DNA from: Phallusia mammillata
Lineage: Eukaryota; Chordata; Ascidiacea; Phlebobranchia; Ascidiidae
Reading direction: 5' to 3'
NCBI GenBank assembly: GCA_003260075.1
Contig: QLIY01000665.1
Coordinates: 17,284-81,283 of the forward strand
Length of the DNA: 64,000 nt
A program made the position numbers and the translations under genes. Positions 22,501 to 37,500 of the stretch are shown piece after piece. How positions within the stretch are numbered: the first letter of the stretch is position 1; every line of letters begins with the position of its first letter. A model generated the notes under the pieces. That model had not been told where the DNA came from. It searched no databases and saw only the letters and a program-made list of their open reading frames with translations.

Positions 22501-25500
22501 TGAACCGTCTCTGTCACTGCATATTGGCTGGCACAAGGTACTGTACTCTTCATAATGCGAATTAGCAGGGCAAGCAAGCCTGATACCACTCCAAGGGCGA
22601 ACGCCCACCGGAAACAAACCACCGCGGATCACGCATTCCGTCACAAATCCAACAACTGTGCTTTCTAGACTGTCAATAAAATGACCACCTCCACAACGCC
22701 CTCCGTTGCACAACGTGTTTACACACGCCCTCTGGTGGGCAATCAAATCAACATGTTCCCGGCATTCGCTAAAAATGTCGCTGGTGAGCACGCCGCATCC
22801 ATGTGAGCCGTGGAAGAAATCGTAAGCCCTCTCGTTCTTACATACAAATTCCCTGGTTCCACCGCGACATCTTAGAAAAAGTGTTTACGTTATTTCTGTT
22901 TATTTGCTGACTTTTTAGGTTAAGATAACAATTTATTTAGTTAGCAATTACCACCTTAACAGCATTTACAATTTGCCGAAAACTTACTCCTCCTCATATC
23001 CGTATCTCCAGGCATCGCCAAACTGAACGACATCGACTGCTGGTGTACTGTGTTCGTCAATAATGAAATCATTGTCGGGATTGCTGTCGAAAGTTCCGCA
23101 CAAACCACCAGTTCGTCCTCGCAGCTGTCCGTTCACGGTAATCAAGATTCTTAAAAAAAAACATTATAATAAACCTGGTTTATCAACCACAAACAAATCC
23201 TCTTCGGATCATTTTTTAGTTTAGAAAACAAACAAGGCAAATGTGTACCGCTGAATCACTATATCAGGGTTTCTTATTAAGACTTAAAGCCCTATTGTAG
23301 CGCTGTTGCATGCCCAACGCACATTTAAATATTGTTTAAAGTGTTGATGTTTATAATATATGAACATATGAGTCGTAATTAGGACCTTGCTACCAAAACT
23401 AACTTAACAATAAGTTTTGGACAAACTAAAAAATCGCCTACCCTCCATGTACGCTCATACGCAGTGTGAGGCCGAACTCAAAATAGAGTGTGAGGAAATT
23501 GCTTTGTGAGATCACCTTCACTCCTTTGTAGTAACTTCCCGGATAAACAATCAGTCCATTGAACTGTGTAGAATAAAGTAGTAATAATAATAAGCAAAGG
23601 CTTTATTGGGTAAGCAGTGTAATTTTGAAATCACTTTTTACAAAATTTATGCACATTTATTTTAATACATAATTTACATTTTCTGTGCAGGCTTCTTTGA
23701 GTACTGCTTTAATGTATGTCAACTTATAACTGGTTAAAACTCTAAACCTACATAAAGCATTTTTTGTGCGAAAATGTACTCACATCTTTTTTAATAAACT
23801 TTCAACGAAACGAAGGTAGGTTAACTACGAAATTTACCTTGGCGTATTGCCACTGTGAATGAAGTTCGACCTCCAACGGGTATTCTCCTAGAGCCGAAAG
23901 TTTAGCCCAGTAACCGCTTCTGCCACATGGCAACTCCACGTTGCGGTTCACCAAAACGCCAAAGGATGGCCAGCTGTCACCTTCACCTCCCCTTGCGCTG
24001 CATAGAAACCAAGCAGTCAAATAAAAGTAGATTTAATGGATCGTCGTTTCATGGGATTTCAACTGATTTTTTGGTCTTTATGTCTTTATTTTTAAAAAGT
24101 TTTGATTAAAAAATAATTTGGATATTCGACCAAAACTGCTACCAAGTATAACCAGCAGAAAATAAATTATTTAAAATATTACGATGAATGAACCTTACCC
24201 GAGAGCAAGGTAAGTGCACGTTCCGTCAAAGTTGTACTGGCGGCGGTCGAAGGTGGAAACGTAAGAGGAACCCCATACTAAGCACTCTGCACTCTAAAAA
24301 ATATATTCACCCATGAATAACTGTGCTTTACCGACTTCAAACATAAATGTGACGTTTTTATGTTTAGCAGCCTTTTTGAATTATCGTATACCTATACCAT
24401 TGTAAGTAGGCTACATGGCTTTACTTTAAAGGTGTTTTTAAGTTTTGTTTTCTAGCTTTTTTGCACTGTTCTTTATTTTGGTAGTAACTTAAATTGCAGT
24501 GTAATCTCAATACACGGGTTACTTCAATAGCACTTCAAATAAACGACTACTCCGGAACATTTAAACGTACCGGTACAAGGCATTGGTAGCTTTCACCGAC
24601 AGCCAAGCATTCTTCTTCTTCACCGCAACTGTATTCACCACATTCCCACCTGTTGGGACCGGTACATGCACAACGGAACGTACATGAGTTATCTGACTCC
24701 ACAAATCCTGCAAAATTTTATTGTTTTATAACGTCACTAAAATTATAGATGACTTTCCGTCCAACATTTGGTTGGATTTTGCTTATTTTACCATTTAGAA
24801 AGTCACACCTTTTTGCCTCTTGCGTTTTGTTACTACTCGTATTAGTGTAATTGTATCGAAATTCGATAAGAACCAGTAAAAGTTTTGTATTCGTAATACC
24901 TTGTGGAACGAAGGGACGGTCATCAGGGTAACAACCACATGATTCCTGACGCACACAAGCTCCATTTTCCCACAAATGCCCAAGGTTGCAAACACATCCA
25001 TCCACCACTGGTTCATCACACCTGAATTCGAGTTTCAGTTTAACTTGGTCTTTTCTACTGCTGCTTCACATTTACCAACAATTTGCTTAAATTTATTTCA
25101 CTTACACGGTCGAGGCAAAAGGATTGGCGCAGGTGTTCGGGCAGCCGGACGTGCAGATTTCAAAATGAGAGTTCTCTGGACATACTGGTACCGGTATTTC
25201 GGCATCGGTCCTCGCATCGCACAGAGGAACTTCCGCCTCACGGCATTGGTCCAACACCCGCATAAATATCTAGAAAAGGACACTTTTATATTGTACCTCG
25301 TAAAAAATAGGCGACTCAACAATAAATAAAGAAAAAAAGATAAAAAATCTTAAAAGTCTTTGGTTGTTTTGACGTTTGTGAAATGTGACAATGGGCGTCT
25401 TACAAAATTACGAGCAAAATCGCAAAAAAGAGGTAATTAAAACAACTAGTAAAAAACAGCAACTTACAGACTCGATGATTGAGTCGTCACCACCATTTGC

Positions 25501-28500
25501 ACAAACATCGTATATGCAATCAGCATACACTGTAGCTAGATCGACCGCACCATCACAATCAGCAAACACTGTAGACACTGTTGTGTCGAAAACAGAACAG
25601 ACCGTTGCGCTGCGGAAAAGCATGTTTAACGATCAGCAAGTAGAATCCTTGTTTCTACAGTTTAAACATTTTAAGTAGCTACTACTTGTGACTCTGATGT
25701 AGCGACTTTAACTCTATTTATTGGGATTGTTTTTGTATTTCATCAAAGACGGAACATCAAGTTCAAGTTCAACAGAACTAAAATCCCACAACTTACTAGG
25801 TTGCGGCATCTTCAGGCGGGCAAACAAAGGGATCTGGTGGTACTGGAGTATCACAATCTCCAACTTGGTAACTCTGACCAAACATATTCACGTCCGTTAC
25901 CAAAGTTCCGTTGGAGGCTTTGAAGTCATCATCCAACACACCGTTGTAATCTCCACACAACCCACTGGCCTGTTAACAAAAACCAACAAGTAAATAAATA
26001 AACATTTTTTCTGTCCATGTTTCTAAACGTTTTCTTTTCAAATGTTGACTGAGAGCTGCAGTATGTTAAGGTATAAATTATAGAACGTAATTTGTAGAAT
26101 TATAAAAATATCAAAACCAAGCTACGTACGCGTCCAGAGAAAGCTCCAGGAACACGGACTCGAACGTCGCCACCATTAAACTTTACTCTCCAACTTCCCA
26201 CCCTCAAAACAAGGTATCCACCATTTGTGGTGATCCTCATGTTTCCAACTGTTCTATCTCTCGTGACAAATGTCGTGTTAAAGAGCCCGGATACCTTAAA
26301 AACGCAATAATTAGGAACAGGGTTAAAATGTTGTCTGTTCATATATTGTTATAAAGTTATATTATATTGCAGAATTAAGCTTGGCAATGTTTGAATACCG
26401 ATATTTTGTATCGCTTTGACCATAAAAGAGGTCAGAAATGTCATGATTTTTTATCTGTGGTGTATGTTTTAGTTTTACCGTGGCAACGACGCCGCTGTCG
26501 GTACGTGACATCACCACAGTGACATCATATCCGTTGAGGACGAAGGAAACTTCAACATATTGGAGCCAAGAAACATGAGTGACACCGTTTCGAAACTCGT
26601 TTTGTGTCAATACACTCAGTTGATGTCCGGTGTCTGGATGAACTCCACTGAACAATAAATACTTGCAAGCTCCTTGGAAGTCGTAAAGTTTTCCGTCAAA
26701 GGTTCGGTAATGAGGATCGCCATGTGCTTGGCACTCCGCGGAATCTAAAATTAAATGTTGCATGCTATTACAAAGTTGGTGAAATTTGATGCCAGTTGAC
26801 TGCAAACGCTTAAAAGGAGCAACGTGAATATCAATAGAAAATGAGTTTTCTACCTCGTGCCCCTGGAACAAAATGATTTTAAACCGGTGAACTTAAAGCT
26901 GCAGACATCGGTTACCGAATCCCGACGATCACTACGTTAATTTTGACTCTATTTGCATAACATACGATAGTCACATGGGTCATCACATATATCTCAAATA
27001 GAATAGTTGCTTCATTGCGTTACTTCTTATTTTCAGAGATTTTAAAGTAGTTGTTTGTACATACTCTAGATTTGTAGTGTGTATGTACTAAAAACATTAA
27101 GAGTTAACAACCTGTTGGCACGCATCCGAGCTGGTTAGTAGCAGGGTCGACATCACACACTTCACCCGTGCCGCACGTTGATGCCGTACACGTCAGTACT
27201 CCACTGGCACACGAGCAATACTCCTCGCATCCAGGAGTGTAGAATGAAGCTCCGCTCTGTTGGGTGCATAAATAATACCGATGGGGTTAAATTGGATGTG
27301 TTGGTTGAGACACAGTTGTAAATCGGGCTTTATCGGTCGGGTTTGGACGTTTTTTTAACAAACGGGCTTAATTCGGCATTCACATTCTTTGACAAATAAA
27401 ATTACTCAGCTTACTTACTAGTAGCTGGACAACCTAAAGCCCAACATCCCTAAAATGTCGTGTTTAAGCCATTGACTATGATTGTCCATTGTGTATGTTT
27501 TCTTTAATAAATTGGGCCTCAAACTGTCGGGCCTAAACGGTCCTTTCTAAAACGTTTCGGGTTTGGATTTAAACTTCGGGCCCGCTTAGAACGTTGAATT
27601 GAGACAATGGCAATTACCACATATCATTTAACTTAACAAATTTAGGGATTCAACTGTAACTGAAAACATTTCAACATACTCCTATTTCCTACCTCATAAT
27701 ATCTTCCTTCCGTGCCGCACCCGCACTCAGTAAGTGGGACGCATTTTTCACCGGATAAAACGAATCCCTCGTTACACACACAACCTGAAGCACGGAATTA
27801 TTATTATAAACACTAACAACTTTTTCCAAAATCTAAAGGTGACGGGCTACTTAAGATGAACATAAATTCATAACTGAAGCGTCTATGCAAACCAGCGATC
27901 ACGGCACACCTAGTTAATAGTTAGACCCAAAAATTATTTAAAGCAAAACTTGTTTACATAACATCCAAATTAATACCTGATCTGGGTGGTAAAGTACAAC
28001 GGGCGGCTTGGTTTGGATTGAGGCAAGTGTCTGTACAACCTGGTCCTTCGTGTTCATAGTGTGAGTTTGCTGGGCAGTCGACGGCTAAGAAACGAATGTT
28101 TTCATTTTCATTTTCACATTTTTATTACAGCATGATCTTTTGCATTAACATTTTTCACGCTTTAGTAGTAAGCTTAGTTAATAATTTTAATTAAACCCTT
28201 GAAAACTAAATAGCCCTTTTTTGTTTTGTACACTGGACTTACGGATGTCAAGAACATCTCTCCAATCGCAGACTGTGTAACCTGCTCCTTGACATCTCTC
28301 AGCATATTGGGAAACAGCTTCTTCAATTGCTGTTAGCTCGCCCAAAGTGATACACATGTCGAAAACGCAGTTCTAAAGGAGAGAAAGACCATTTTCGTTT
28401 ATCACTTTGGGACGGGAAATACAAAATCCTAAATTTGAACAAGCTGGTTGAACGCTTATTATGTTCTCATAAAATGCCTTGTTTTTTCTTGTTATACTAC

Positions 28501-31500
28501 AATGGATTGCATTACTGTGATTAAAATCCGTTTCAATAGGAATTATGTGACATTTTCATGAACTGCCCACTGACCTGTACGAGATCGGGAACTGAGAGTT
28601 CTCTTCTGCATTCCTCAAAACACTCGTTTTCAGTAATGCCACAAAGTGCTCTGTATTCATCAATGGCCGCACATTCACCTATGCCATCGTCATCGTTGCC
28701 ATCTTTACAACTAACAGCAAGGAAGAACATGTTAAAGTGGAAAATAGGTTGGTTATGTGAACAAATAACATCACTGTATCGGTAAGTGTTTAAACCTACG
28801 TCCAATTAAGGCCTTTCAAATATACCTTTCAAATCGTGTATTAATGGTTTAAAACCCTTTAAAGTTTCGCATTTCAACGAAACATTGGATTTGCCAACAC
28901 TGTTTTAAAACGTTGTTGGACTTAACCTAATGCCAAACAGGCCTAAAACGTCATGTTTAAGCCTTGTTTCTTATTGTCCATTTTTGTATGTCTTCTTTAT
29001 TATATTCTGCATAGCCGTTCTCTTATTTGGAGGCTTTCATGTACAGATCTGTCAATCAAACTTTTTAGTCTAAATACGGGCTTCTCAAAAACGATTAGGG
29101 TGGGGTTTGGCCTCAAATTTTGGGCCCGCCTACAGCAGTGGAGCGACATTGTAAAAAATATTGTGAAAAATGAAGGTAATCATGTAATGTCAAAATTTAG
29201 TTTCTAAAATCAGTCACACTTCACAATACATAACGTTACAAAGTTTATTGCAATAGAATACAATATTTAAGAATATTTAATATGTGTGTAATAGCTTACC
29301 CAATCGCATTGCCTCCGACCTTAAAGCTGTTGCCAACATCAACCGCCGACGCTATTATACTGGAGTTTGTGGCAAGGACCAGATCGTCACTGGTGTCGCC
29401 GTTCATGTTTCCACAGAGACCTGAACACAGATCATAAGAATCATAGTTTATAAAAAAAAAAAAATCATAAGAATCATAGCAGAGAGTATTGCTGTAAAAA
29501 ATTTAGTTTTGTTTTTTACAGTTTTTAGAACATATTTTGAAGGTTGTAAATCATGCGGATCTGAGTAGTTTATGTGACAAAGCACCTCTCAATGCGTTAT
29601 TGAATGAAGGAAGGAAGTAACGTGGTAATAAAAATTTACCAAAACTTTGTAACATTTAACATACGCACCAGTTAGCCGACCAGCATATGAACCAGAGAGT
29701 GTGACGAAGAAGTTGTACCTTCCGTTGTAAAGTATCGCCAACCCGAAGGAGGTAGTCAGCTGTATATTTCCACCCACCCTTTCAAGAGTTAAACCTTGAC
29801 TGGGCAGACTAAATGGTGCGTTGATCTCGATCCCGTTAAACTATACAAGCCGGGAACATATGGTTAGATATTGAGTTTATGACATTCTAGAACAGTGGTT
29901 CTCAAACTGTTTCATTATTTTTTTCAAAACGGCCCCTTCGCCATTATATCGAGGGCTCGCGGTCCCTAAGTCTGAATGTTTATTTTAGAAAAGCGAAAGT
30001 TGATTGCAGGATTTTAGCTAGGTATGCAAAATTGCGCATAACAATGATCCAAATACAGCATGTGACATCACAGACAAAAAAAACATTACGATTGTGCGCG
30101 AACAGTTTCATTTTTGTTAGTTGCGATGCAATAAAGGCTATTGTTTAACAATGGAGACATTCGATTCTCAATTCTATTTTGATTTAAACTATTCAGTGGC
30201 ACAAACTTACGCTAAAACATATTATAGAATTATAGAAGAATTACTTTAACCTTTTCGCGGTCCCCCCAAAATTGCCTCACGGACCCCTAAAGCCTAAAGG
30301 ACCGCGGACCACAGTTCTAGAATGTAGAACTTTGCGTCTTGCACATTTTAGGTATAGGAAGACTTACGCATCAATTGATTGGTGAGTATCACTGCGCAAA
30401 AGTTTCTTACCGTCAATCGCCTTCCCTGCAGAAACTGGATTGTGTCGTTACCAATTTTGAAAAATGCTCGTTTAAACCAGGAAACTCTGGTGTCTCCTCC
30501 CAGATGTTGGTTTTCAATCTGCAAACATTTGGCAGAAATGTTTTGAGATTGTTGAGGATTTAGCAAAGAATATATAATAGATAGTGTTACTGTATAAACA
30601 TGAATATATAAAAAACATTTGGAAGCACTATAAGCCCTTCCAACTTTATGAAAAGAATAATAGGAAGATTTTGCTTTACCAAAATGGAGAAAGGTTGCAA
30701 ACTGCCGTAGCCGACATCAAATGTTGTTTCAACCAGTGTGTAGATACACGTTCCCATAAAGTCGTAAGGCAGCCCGTCAAAAGTTACAAAATGGGGGTCG
30801 CCTGTAGCCTGGCATGTTTGAGATCCTAGTAATAACATCATATGTGTTTTTTTTTTTTAAAAGAAAAAAATATCTAATAATGTCATGATTCGCGTTGGTA
30901 ATCAACACAGTTTTTTGTATTGTAACTCCACACGGCATGTACAATTTTTCACCAAAGCAATAAGGCGGAGGTTAGGTCATTTTGTTAAAATTGGACATAT
31001 TACCCGGACTGTACGATAATAATCTGTCAAAAACTGTTTTTAATCACAACAAACCAGTGATGTTAGATGTAGGTCGGGAAAAAATCATCCATTATAGGTT
31101 GGTAGTTAGCCTATTTCCAAATCTCAGGGTCGACTTACCAACATTTCGACATCCGAGAACAGACACTGACCAGACTCCAGTTTCTAAGCATTCACTGTTT
31201 TCCTCCGTGTCGAGGATGAATTCTGGGGCGCATTGCACAGTACAGACTGACCCAACGTTGTTGGAGGACGTGCAAGTGACTGTGCTACCTTCACCTGACG
31301 GCAACCTGGGGCACTGCGAAACAAGGTTCTCACGTTTTGTATTCAGTTGAACTAAGTTAAAATACATGCTTTGGTGGTATGGTCGCATTACCGTCCCCGA
31401 CTACTTAATTTTTCCACAGTTGATTTGTGTCTGTGTTTTATCTTAAACCAAATATTTTGAAACAAAGTATAAGTTAAAAATTTAGGTTAAATGCTTTCAA

Positions 31501-34500
31501 CAATTTCTAACTACTAAACACATCAATAAAACCTCGTCATGATAATTAAATGTTTTTACAAATAAAAACTTACCCTGACGCCAGAATCGCGAACCAGAAT
31601 GTTAAAGCTCGTGAAAACAAATTCGCTGCTGCCAGATGGCGTTGCTGTCAAGGTGGCACGACTTAGTGAACCTGGTGTAGCGTCAGAAGGTATTGTGACT
31701 GTGATCACCAATCTGATTGTTGTAGTGTTGGCAGGAACTCTGTGCATAGCATAGAAATGCATGTTAGGTAACATAAAATTTGGATTATATTTTTTAAAAC
31801 CAGCTATTTTTCAATTTAAATGCTGTTAAGAAATGTTGTGTTGTATTGTGTGCTCCTTTTTAACACATTTTGTGCTTGGGTCACAATCCCACAGCTACTT
31901 GAAATACTCACGAAATTATAGTTGTGGCATATAGTAAAGGATCCGATAGATCGAAAACAAAACTCGTTCCCAAATCGGAAGTAAGCAGTGCTGTCACCTG
32001 AACATCAAAATATAAAGATCGTACTAAACTTCTCGAAGCGTAATTGTTCATATTCTGCATCGTTATGTCTCACCGTAAAAGTCTCTCCTGCGTCAAGAGT
32101 TAGATCGCTGATTTTTTCAAGATCAATGTTGGCCACTAGGGGTGATACAGCGCAAGGATCGACGCGGACAAATTTGTATCCATAATTCACACCGTTCAGA
32201 ACCTAAAATAAAAACGACATGTTTAAAATACGAGTGCATGAGTCATTGCTTAGGATTTTTCTTTATATTATTGCGTTATAGGGCAACTCTATATAAGCCG
32301 CCCGAACTTTTTATGACGGAACTGTTTTATGTAAAGCAAGGATTGTTAAATGCATAAAACAGCGGAAGTCGTAATAATTGTTACCGACCCGGCGTGCTAA
32401 TAATATAATAAATGTGGTCTACTGAGCTTGAATTAAATCTTGGACAAAAATCTTCTAAGGCGTGGTGCAAACTAAAGGTCGATATGTTTTATTGCTTTTA
32501 AAAAGTTATTTAGCGTGTAAGAAAACGCCTCTTCGGCACCCTATCGCCCTTCCTGTTGGCATTGACGAGCATTTGCGCGTATCTCGCTATCCCTCCTCGT
32601 TGATACTTAATTGAGGCATTACTTCGTTGTGGACTTGTTTTTCTTTTGTTAAAAGTTATTTTGACTTAGCATTGCGTGTGAGGTTGTTGCATGGCAACTA
32701 GGGAGTCTAAACATCCATTTAAGGCTCGCTAAACAACTGCAATTCTAAGAAATGTATTCCCGACTCCTGTTAAGGTGGGCTAGGTCACGCCGCTGCGACG
32801 TTAGAAAGAAACTTGTGCAAGGGTAAAAAGTGACGATGATTTTAGAAACTCAACTACATAAAAATCAGTTTCTCGAATACTATTGCTTTGCCGAGATTTT
32901 TATAATATAGCATTTTTTACATCAACACTGTTTTCAAACCGTATAGGAAAGTTTTATTTTGATTGTCGTGCAAAATATTTTTCTGGTGATAATTTTATAC
33001 TTCGCTGCAAAACGAACCTAAGATAATTAATTGTGTATCGCCATAAATGATAATAACATTTATTTCAAATTTCATATCTTATTTCATTTCGGAGATACAA
33101 TTATTTGTTGCGCACATGCCATATTGCTATTTAAATTTAGCGACATGGCCTTTGCGGGAGTTGGAACTAAATTATATTGTTGTCTCTCTTTTAGCCTGCA
33201 CACATTTTATGTATAAATTTCTGATTCCTATACGACAAAACTACATAAGGCGTTTGTGCTCCCAAAACGGTTTCAAGTTGTCCGTAACAGAGTTGGTCTC
33301 TTGATCGCCCACACACAGTACATGCATGAGTTAAAATGCGAAGTCACTGCTGACTATTACTGCCAAATGAAGCTACTTTTGGGTGCAAAATGACGGCTGT
33401 TAGTAGATCGAAGACTCGTAACAAACTTTAAAAACAAGAACGATTTGAAACAAGTATTCCTAGGCATTCAAAATGACTAAGTTTCTTAAAAAAGGTTCGG
33501 TAAGTCTATCACCCAACCAAAATCACAGCAAAAAGTGGAATTGTGTATCGAAAAGAAAACACTAACTGCAACATATTTGAAACGTGCGAAATTATTTTGG
33601 GGTTAAAGTCGACAAAAAACTGGAAAATTTATCCGCGTTGCGCGCCACACCCGATTTACTAAAACGCCCACCCGCTCTCACGTTCACGATGTTTAACTTG
33701 TCGCGGTCATTGCATCTCACTGGGACAAGAGGGCTTTCTGACTGAAAGGCAATCTTATTACCCCTGTGGTATCCTGACCCCCCCCCCGAAAATTTATCCG
33801 CGTTGCGCGCCACACCCGATTTACTAAAACGCCCATCCGCTCTCACGTTCACGATGTTTAACTTGTCGCGTTTTTTGCATCTCACTGGGACAAAAAGGCC
33901 TTCTGGCTGAAAGGCAATCTTATTACCCCTGTGGTATCCTGTCAGACGTGTCAAGGCCCTGTTGAATGAGTGGCGACGTCCTGAAGTAAAAAATGGCGTT
34001 TCCTAGAGCTATTGTTACGCATCAAAGTTATCGGGTTGCTTGAACCGGGCATGTCGGTCTTGCGAAACCATCCGTTGCGATTTGTCTATAGGTGTTGCGT
34101 CACAGAGGCGGCGAATGTTTTGTTGCCTTTAAAAGTTGTTGTCCATTTTGACCGCTTTGGGGATCAAACAGGGGTAATGACAACTTTATTATTCGAAAAA
34201 CACCATTTTATAAAATAAAGTTGTGAAAAATGTGTGGCTGGTTTTAATGTTGGCTATAACCGTGTCGATAAACGCTGATGTACTTCGACAGCGTTCTATG
34301 CAGTAAGTCAAATTTCCATCGTAACATGTCGTATCAATCAACAACGGTTGCTAATCCCACAACTTTTGTTGAAAGCTGGTTTGTCCACATCACGAAAACA
34401 TGAACGCCAAAGTATAACATTTTTGAACTTTGGCATTTCCGCATTCTCCGACACTGCTGTTTTTGTAAAAGACAGACAGTGTGTCGCGACGAATTGGTGT

Positions 34501-37500
34501 AACTTCCTAATGCGCACATATGGTTAAAATCGTCACCGTTCTGGGAAGCTACATGACCCCATTCAAGCGAGTTGGTTGGTAAATATTTGGGTATTTGTTT
34601 TATATTTAATAAGCTGGTACAAGTGAGGTTAAAGGCGCAACAATACTCGAATTTTGAAATACGAAGTTCCATGTTAATATCGCAGGAAAACAATATTTTT
34701 TGGATGTTTATCGGCAGCGCATTAAGGGACTATTTTAAAATAATCGCAAGGTAAACTAAGGTGGTCAAACTTAAAAGCGGCATTACATAATTGGAGAGTA
34801 TCTCTTTACATTGGCAGATAATTTTTGTTGTTAATTTCCTTCAACAATACCATTTCACTTATTCCGTGACTGTCTCGCATTTGGATGAAGACTCTACGAT
34901 TTTAGATGTAAGCAAACCTTACTTTCAAACGATAATGGTGCGGTTGTGCTTTTTTACCACTTGATTTTAATGTGAATTTGAACAAATAACACTAAAAATA
35001 GATTAACATTCGTGGCTAACATTTGTGGTTAAAGCGTTTTTTTTGCCCCCCCCCCTTTAATGTGAATTTGAAAATAACACTAAAAAATAGATTAATAATG
35101 TAAATTTGAAAATAACACTAAAAATGGATTAACATTCGTGGCTAACATTTGTGGTTAAAGCGTTTTTTTTTTGTTTCACGTTATTGTGTGTTCAACGGTG
35201 TATTTTGTTGTAGACTTATATGCGCTTCGTATGACATCACGGCCACACCTCAGCCAGAATGTGAGCAATGCTTTTTTGTGTGGGGGAATTCGCGCACGAG
35301 CGAACGTGCAAGGCAGAACGTAATCGCAACCTTCTCACTTTCAACCCCAAAAAGCGTTTTGGATGGTGGAACAAAAGAAACCCACGCATCCATCAGTGAT
35401 ACGGATCATGCCAAAGCAATTTTTTTACCCCGGAGCTTTAAATGTTAAGTGCGTGGATTTAGATTGCCGGGATGATGCTGCGACGAATTTTTAATTTCAG
35501 GTGCAGGTGGATTTTCATGCTTGTTTCGTTATGGAAAGACTACCAATTTCGCATTGGTTATAATTTTATATGAAAGAACAACAAATACTATTCTTGTTTG
35601 CCCAATCGTTAATGTAACTCCATCTAAAAGTGTTCACTGAGGCAGAGTTGTAAGTCGGGGCCGGGCTTTTGGGGTCGGGTTTGAACATGGGTTCGGGCCT
35701 TGTTCGGGATTGTTTTAACAAACTGCCTTCATTCGGACCTGACTTTACATTCTATGTCAATATTTTTTAAATATCAATTTCCTAGCTAAGTAGCTATATA
35801 GTTGCTGGATATTACCTAATGCCCAACAGCCCCTAAACTGGCTCAAAAACTGTTCGAATTACCACTCTGCACTGAGGTATGGATGGTCCGATGACTTTTT
35901 GTCGTGTTTTCTTTGTGGTTGGGGGACGGGGTTATAGTGTTTGTGATGCAAAAATTTCGTTAGTTTTGGGCTAAAAAGAAGTTGCCACTTGCAATGTGTG
36001 TCAAAGTCGATATTATTTGTTTGCAATACATTGCAACACGAAAAACACGGATTGATTTAGGTGTACTGAAAGCTTCAGTTACTAAGTGGTGTGTCAAAGT
36101 GTTTCACAGAGGAGATAGGTATATTTTTTCTATTGAAACTTACGATAAAGAAGCGATCTTCGGGAAGTATGAACGAGTCCGTGGTACGAAATTCATCAAT
36201 GCTTGCTCCGCATTGGTTCATTTCGCGAGTCAAGATCTCAGTCCCATTGGTTGTGACAAGAGTGACCGAAGTCAAACTGGCGCTCTCGACATCTCCGAAC
36301 ATGTGAGCGAAAATGTGAGCCGGCGTTCCTGTGTGAAAACATGCAATTTACATCTCACTTCGATTGCCACTCTGACTTTGACCTTTTCTTTATGAGAACA
36401 ACATGTACGCATCTGTTTATAAGTCTTGTACTTTTCCGGTGAGCAGCAGTAATAAGTTTATTGTGATTTTTTGAGTTCGTGTGCGTTACCACCGCCGGAA
36501 CGATAATGTTATCAAAACATACCTACAAAAGGCAGATATGAGTCATTTATCTTACACGTCCAACCGACAAAGTAATTGATTTACCTAAGCACGAAATCAA
36601 AGTTTATGTTGTTTTGACCCCTTCGCATGTAAATTGACGAGTATTTATATAACGTTGGCAGCCTTTGTTACTGGTACATTATTAATCGACGCAACAGGCG
36701 TTACTGCGCATTTGAAGCGATCCGCGTCCGTTGCACATACGCATTGTTGTTGATACGTTAGCTAAATATTGGCACACCCTGTGGTAGGATTTAGCTTCTA
36801 GCAAACGTGCTAACAAATCGACTGCCAGCGCAGAAAAGCACGATCGTACGCTTCGTGGTTATGAAGCTGTTGAAATGTTGCGAACAGGCTCTCGGGTCTT
36901 ACCGTGGCACTTATTTTGTATTTGGCCTTCAGGCAACAATTATTTTGACACTAATTTTTCAACATTCAATTAATTTAAATCGGAATAAGAAAAATCGGAA
37001 AATCATCAGAACATTGTTTAAGTTCAAAATCAAAATCGAAAACAAACATGTCACTTAAGCGTGAAACCTACCTGCTTTCGGTTGTGTTCTGTGTTGAAGT
37101 TCGCCATCGACCTCTTCAAAAAGGGTGGGAATCGCTCCAAAGATACTTAGTGCTGAGATTTCAACACTGTATGCAATCAAATCAAGGGTTTGGGTACATA
37201 AACGAGATTTTTATTATTGAAAGTATGGAAACATTGTAAAATTCCAAACACGTTCAAGTAAAATTCCAAAAACGTTTAAGCCTATTAGACTGTAATCTTT
37301 TTACACCGTTTATTGTTTTCCACATTTCTTACCTATAGTCAACTACCGATCCAAGTACAAGTGTATATTGGCCAGGTTCCGTATTATTCAGACGATATAT
37401 CTCCAAACCATTGGCTGTTGCCACTTCCTCCACAGCAAAGACAGCTGAATATATACAATCACATATAAGTCATAACAAACATAGATTCGAAAGTACCTCT

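Larger units (their letters stand above)
27112..30825 (-). other. VWD-C8-TIL module 1
   Basis: Exons 16-24 (about residues 729-1115). The VWD domain opens with [13 protein letters not shown] and closes with GLCGNMNG; C8 follows in exons 20-21 (CRRELS, CITLGEL, YTVCDW), then TIL in 22-23 ([19 protein letters not shown]) and a short Cys-rich exon 24. This is the unit of gel-forming mucins, von Willebrand factor and FCGBP. The GDPH tetrapeptide is intact. Confidence 0.85.

Noticed and set aside
33592-33954. Open 120-codon minus-strand frame with an apparent internal repeat
   Set aside because: The repeat is produced by a C-run-bridged duplication; the region is in a large intron and has no splice signals or recognised family.
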